DNA of 6,463 bases, from the NCBI GenBank assembly GCA_017501125.1, contig JAFVXN010000158.1:1-6463 (forward strand), in the 5' to 3' direction. Position 1 is the stretch's first letter. Every line of letters begins with the position of its first letter. This stretch comes from Clostridia bacterium (GTDB lineage Bacteria > Bacillota > Clostridia > Christensenellales > Borkfalkiaceae). The notes below the pieces were generated by a model. The model was not told the origin of the DNA and ran no database searches. It worked only from the letters and a program-made list of their open reading frames with translations. Of the stretch, positions 5,742-6,463 are shown in pieces. Made by a program: the position numbers and the translations under genes.

Positions 5742-6463
5742 GCGTTCGCCTCCTTGTCCTCGTCCTCAGCCGTTTTGACCTCTTCTAAACCTTGTTCTTC
5801 GCTTTCAGCCGTTTCGGTTTGCAACGCCTCTTCGCTTTCCTCTACGCCTTGCAAGGTGTCTTCGTCCTTGATGGGGAAGACGAGCGCTCCAAAGACGGAC
5901 GCGACGAGTGCCGCGATAACGTATACGAGACCGCTAGGCACCTGATTGAGATAGGGGGTAAAGGTGAAAAGACAGGATATCCCGACGCTGATAAAAAGCA
6001 CGGGGAAAACCTTTTTGTTTTGCATGGCGGTAGGGATAAAGATGGCGATAAACATAGCGTATAACGCTATGCTCAGCGCGTCACTGATAAAAGCGGGCAA
6101 AATTCCACCCAGCAAAGCGCCCATAATAGTACCGCTCGTCCAACCGACGTACGGCAGGGTAATCAGCCCCAAAAGATAGCGTTTCGTGACGGGTTGCTTT
6201 TGCGTGACGGCGACGGCGAAAATTTCGTCCGTAATCCCGACGGCACACAAAAATCTATCGAGGAGGGTGAATTTTTTGTCTAATTTTTGCGTGAGGGTAA
6301 GACTCATCAAAAAATAGCGTGCGTTGATGACGAGTTGGGTTAAAATCATGGTAAAGACGGTGTTGCCAGCCACGATACAGCCCACGCCAGCCAGTTGTCC
6401 TGCGCTCGTCAGGTTGGTGGCGGAGATGAGCAGGGCGACCCACGCGTAGAGCCCTTTGCTGAC
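5738..6463 (-). CDS. azlC: AzlC family branched-chain amino acid exporter, large subunit (5' partial)
   Basis: This integral membrane permease is the large subunit of the AzlCD exporter. The frame is open to the right edge, so the start is outside the window; 241 residues are present and about 30 N-terminal ones are probably missing. Family signatures are NLTSAGQLAG (about 17-26), INARYFLMSLTLTQKLD, GITDEIFAVA, and LPYVGWTSGTIMGALLGG. A GTG at 6385 is in frame but falls in the middle of the conserved NLTSAGQLAG-VG segment and is not the start. The hydrophobic domain ends near VFGALVFP. After it comes an acidic tail of 44 residues (5741-5872) with 18 Asp/Glu and 3 Lys, longer than the few polar residues usual in this family. 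The tail's last codons also encode the azlD Shine-Dalgarno. The promoter is beyond the window. Confidence 0.92.
   Translation of the reverse strand, partial: VSKGLYAWVALLISATNLTSAGQLAGVGCIVAGNTVFTMILTQLVINARYFLMSLTLTQKLDKKFTLLDRFLCAVGITDEIFAVAVTQKQPVTKRYLLGLITLPYVGWTSGTIMGALLGGILPAFISDALSIALYAMFIAIFIPTAMQNKKVFPVLFISVGISCLFTFTPYLNQVPSGLVYVIAALVASVFGALVFPIKDEDTLQGVEESEEALQTETAESEEQGLEEVKTAEDEDKEANA

Noticed and set aside
6383..6385. GTG as the azlC start codon
   Set aside because: The frame continues upstream with 26 more residues that match AzlC (NLTSAGQLAG), so the gene is truncated by the window and does not start here.
6255..6443. Short - strand frame starting near the right edge
   Set aside because: It is out of frame with azlC, which shows conserved AzlC motifs through the same bases to the window edge.

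Overview
The window looks like chromosomal DNA from an anaerobic, Clostridia-type Firmicute of moderate G+C. That assignment is an inference from three things: the NAD(P)/FAD oxidoreductase plus DUF1667 pair, which is typical of anaerobic Firmicutes glycerol-3-phosphate operons; strong Shine-Dalgarno sites; and tight ATGA gene overlaps. There is no rRNA or other marker that fixes the lineage. Every gene here can be placed in a known family. I saw no tRNA, rRNA, CRISPR array, insertion sequence or phage gene.

Region 1 (1-2338, + strand) is the 3' part of an operon. It holds a 5'-truncated NAD(P)/FAD-dependent oxidoreductase, a small cysteine-rich DUF1667 protein and a NagD-type HAD-IIA phosphatase. 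Both junctions are ATGA overlaps, so the three are probably translationally coupled. The first two are the usual partners of a GlpA-like glycerol-3-phosphate dehydrogenase, which would lie upstream of the window. The phosphatase is a plausible side-product or glycerol-3-phosphate phosphatase for the same pathway.

Region 2 (2339-2376) is a short convergent gap filled by a textbook hairpin with A and T tracts on both flanks. It should stop transcription from both directions.

Region 3 (2377-5285, - strand) is a complete two-gene potassium uptake operon, trkA then trkH. It has a well-formed promoter (TTGACT, 17 bp, TAGAAT with an extended -10) and a perfect AT-rich inverted repeat at the predicted transcript start. 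TrkA is the cytoplasmic nucleotide-binding RCK gate and TrkH the membrane pore.

Region 4 (5286-6463, - strand) is the 3' part of an azlC-azlD branched-chain amino acid exporter operon. AzlC runs off the right edge of the window and carries an unusual acidic C-terminal tail. A terminator follows azlD. The short spacer between it and the trkA promoter also holds a second, overlapping inverted repeat.

No clearly new system is present. The points most worth a second look are the Fe-S-like cysteine pattern of the DUF1667 protein, the phosphatase coupled to the glycerol-3-phosphate module, the acidic AzlC tail, and the dyad at the trkA transcript start.
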